A DNA stretch of 5,920 nucleotides from NCBI GenBank assembly GCA_903952805.1, contig CAJBHN010000707.1, positions 1 to 5,920 of the forward strand, written 5' to 3'. How positions within the stretch are numbered: the stretch's first letter is position 1; each line of letters opens with the position of its first letter. The notes under the pieces were generated by a model. It worked only from the letters and a program-made list of their open reading frames with translations. It ran no database searches and was not told the DNA's origin. Position numbers and translations under genes: made by a program. Positions 5,421-5,920 of this stretch are shown here, in pieces. This DNA is from an uncultured Myxococcales bacterium (lineage in GTDB: Bacteria; Myxococcota; UBA727; VGSZ01).

Positions 5421-5920
5421 GTCGCCGCGCCTTCGTCGACGACGACCGCCTCGATGGCGTCGCCGCTGGCGACGTCGTCATCCTCCCAACTGACGTCGCC
5501 CATCGATTTTTTCGGGTGCTGCGTCTGCCGGATGGCGCCCCCATCGAACTGTTTGATGACGCCGGGCGGGTGGTGCAAGGCACGGCGCGTACGCCCGATG
5601 GCATCGCGGTGGTGGCCGTCGACGTCGTTGATGATGTGTTGCCGCCGCTGGTGGTGCTGCAGGCCATCACCAAGACCGACAAGCTGGAGCTGGTCGTGCA
5701 AAAGGCCACCGAGTTGGGGGCCAGTCGCGTCGTGCTGTTTCAGGCTCGTCGCAGCCAGGTGCGCCTGGGTGGCAAGGGCGGCGACGACGACCGCGCCGAC
5801 AAAAAGCTCGCTCGCCTGGAGCGCATTGCCGCTGACGCCGCCCGCCAATGCGGCCGGGCTCGACCGCCGAGCCTGGTCGGGCCAATGGACCTCCGCGGTG
5901 CCCTGGCCGAGGCCCGGGCT
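5417..5920 (+). CDS. rsmE: 16S rRNA m3U1498 methyltransferase RsmE, 5' part
   Basis: The frame starts at the ATG at 5417, which overlaps the tatA stop, and stays open to the right edge, giving 168 residues; the family is about 240-250, so roughly a third is missing. RsmE is a SPOUT-class, SAM-dependent enzyme that methylates N3 of U1498 in 16S rRNA on the small subunit. The N-terminal part (about 1-75), with HRFFRVLRLPDG and LFDDAGRVVQG, is the PUA-like RNA-binding domain. It is followed by the conserved start of the SPOUT domain: KTDKLELVVQKATELGAS (86-103), the region ending RRSQVRL (111-117), and KLARLERIAADAARQCGRARPP (130-151; AARQCGR corresponds to the conserved AAEQSGR-type motif). The SAM-binding trefoil knot lies beyond the edge. 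The insertion GGKGGDDDRAD (118-128) is a little longer and more acidic than usual. Confidence 0.93.
   Translation, partial: MSRRAFVDDDRLDGVAAGDVVILPTDVAHRFFRVLRLPDGAPIELFDDAGRVVQGTARTPDGIAVVAVDVVDDVLPPLVVLQAITKTDKLELVVQKATELGASRVVLFQARRSQVRLGGKGGDDDRADKKLARLERIAADAARQCGRARPPSLVGPMDLRGALAEARA

Noticed and set aside
5093..5848. Minus-strand open frame of 251 codons across tatA and rsmE
   Set aside because: It is antisense to two well-recognised genes and has no family features.

Overview
The window is high-GC, densely coding bacterial DNA. Several traits together suggest Myxococcota or a close relative: a large membrane-anchored Ser/Thr kinase with a DWG instead of DFG motif, a cysteine-rich lipoprotein, a CarF-type plasmanylethanolamine desaturase, and a TatA of the 'MFGLGMQELV' type. 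This assignment is inference from protein style; no taxonomic marker such as an rRNA gene is present.

Layout, left to right. Positions 1-431 (+) hold the end of a LURP-one/Tubby-like (LOR) protein whose N-terminus lies outside the window. After a 55-bp gap with a 10-bp direct repeat comes a 640-residue Hanks-type Ser/Thr kinase (487-2409, +) with a C-terminal multi-pass membrane region. It converges on a small disulfide-rich lipoprotein gene (2493-2975, -), with a hairpin lying across the junction. A 318-bp region follows (2976-3293) that contains a perfect 12-bp inverted repeat just before the ribosome binding site of the carF/PEDS1-like desaturase gene (3294-4016, +). That gene converges on hemB (4081-5106, -), which encodes a porphobilinogen synthase with the Asp-type, non-zinc metal-loop signature. 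hemB is divergent from a tatA-rsmE pair (5196 to the right edge, +) that shares a 4-bp ATGA overlap; rsmE is cut by the window end.

How the genes relate. Most are housekeeping or envelope genes with no obvious common pathway. The one functional link worth noting is carF beside hemB. In Myxococcus xanthus, CarF-made plasmalogens are needed for the response to singlet oxygen generated by light-excited protoporphyrin IX, a product of the pathway that HemB feeds. The two genes are convergent, so this is proximity and not an operon.

I found no tRNA, rRNA, CRISPR array, insertion sequence, phage or defence module, and nothing that clearly amounts to an undescribed system. The best candidates for a second look are the hairpin in front of carF, the kinase's multi-pass C-terminus, the uncertain coding status of 2976-3204, and an unusual residue in the HemB metal loop.
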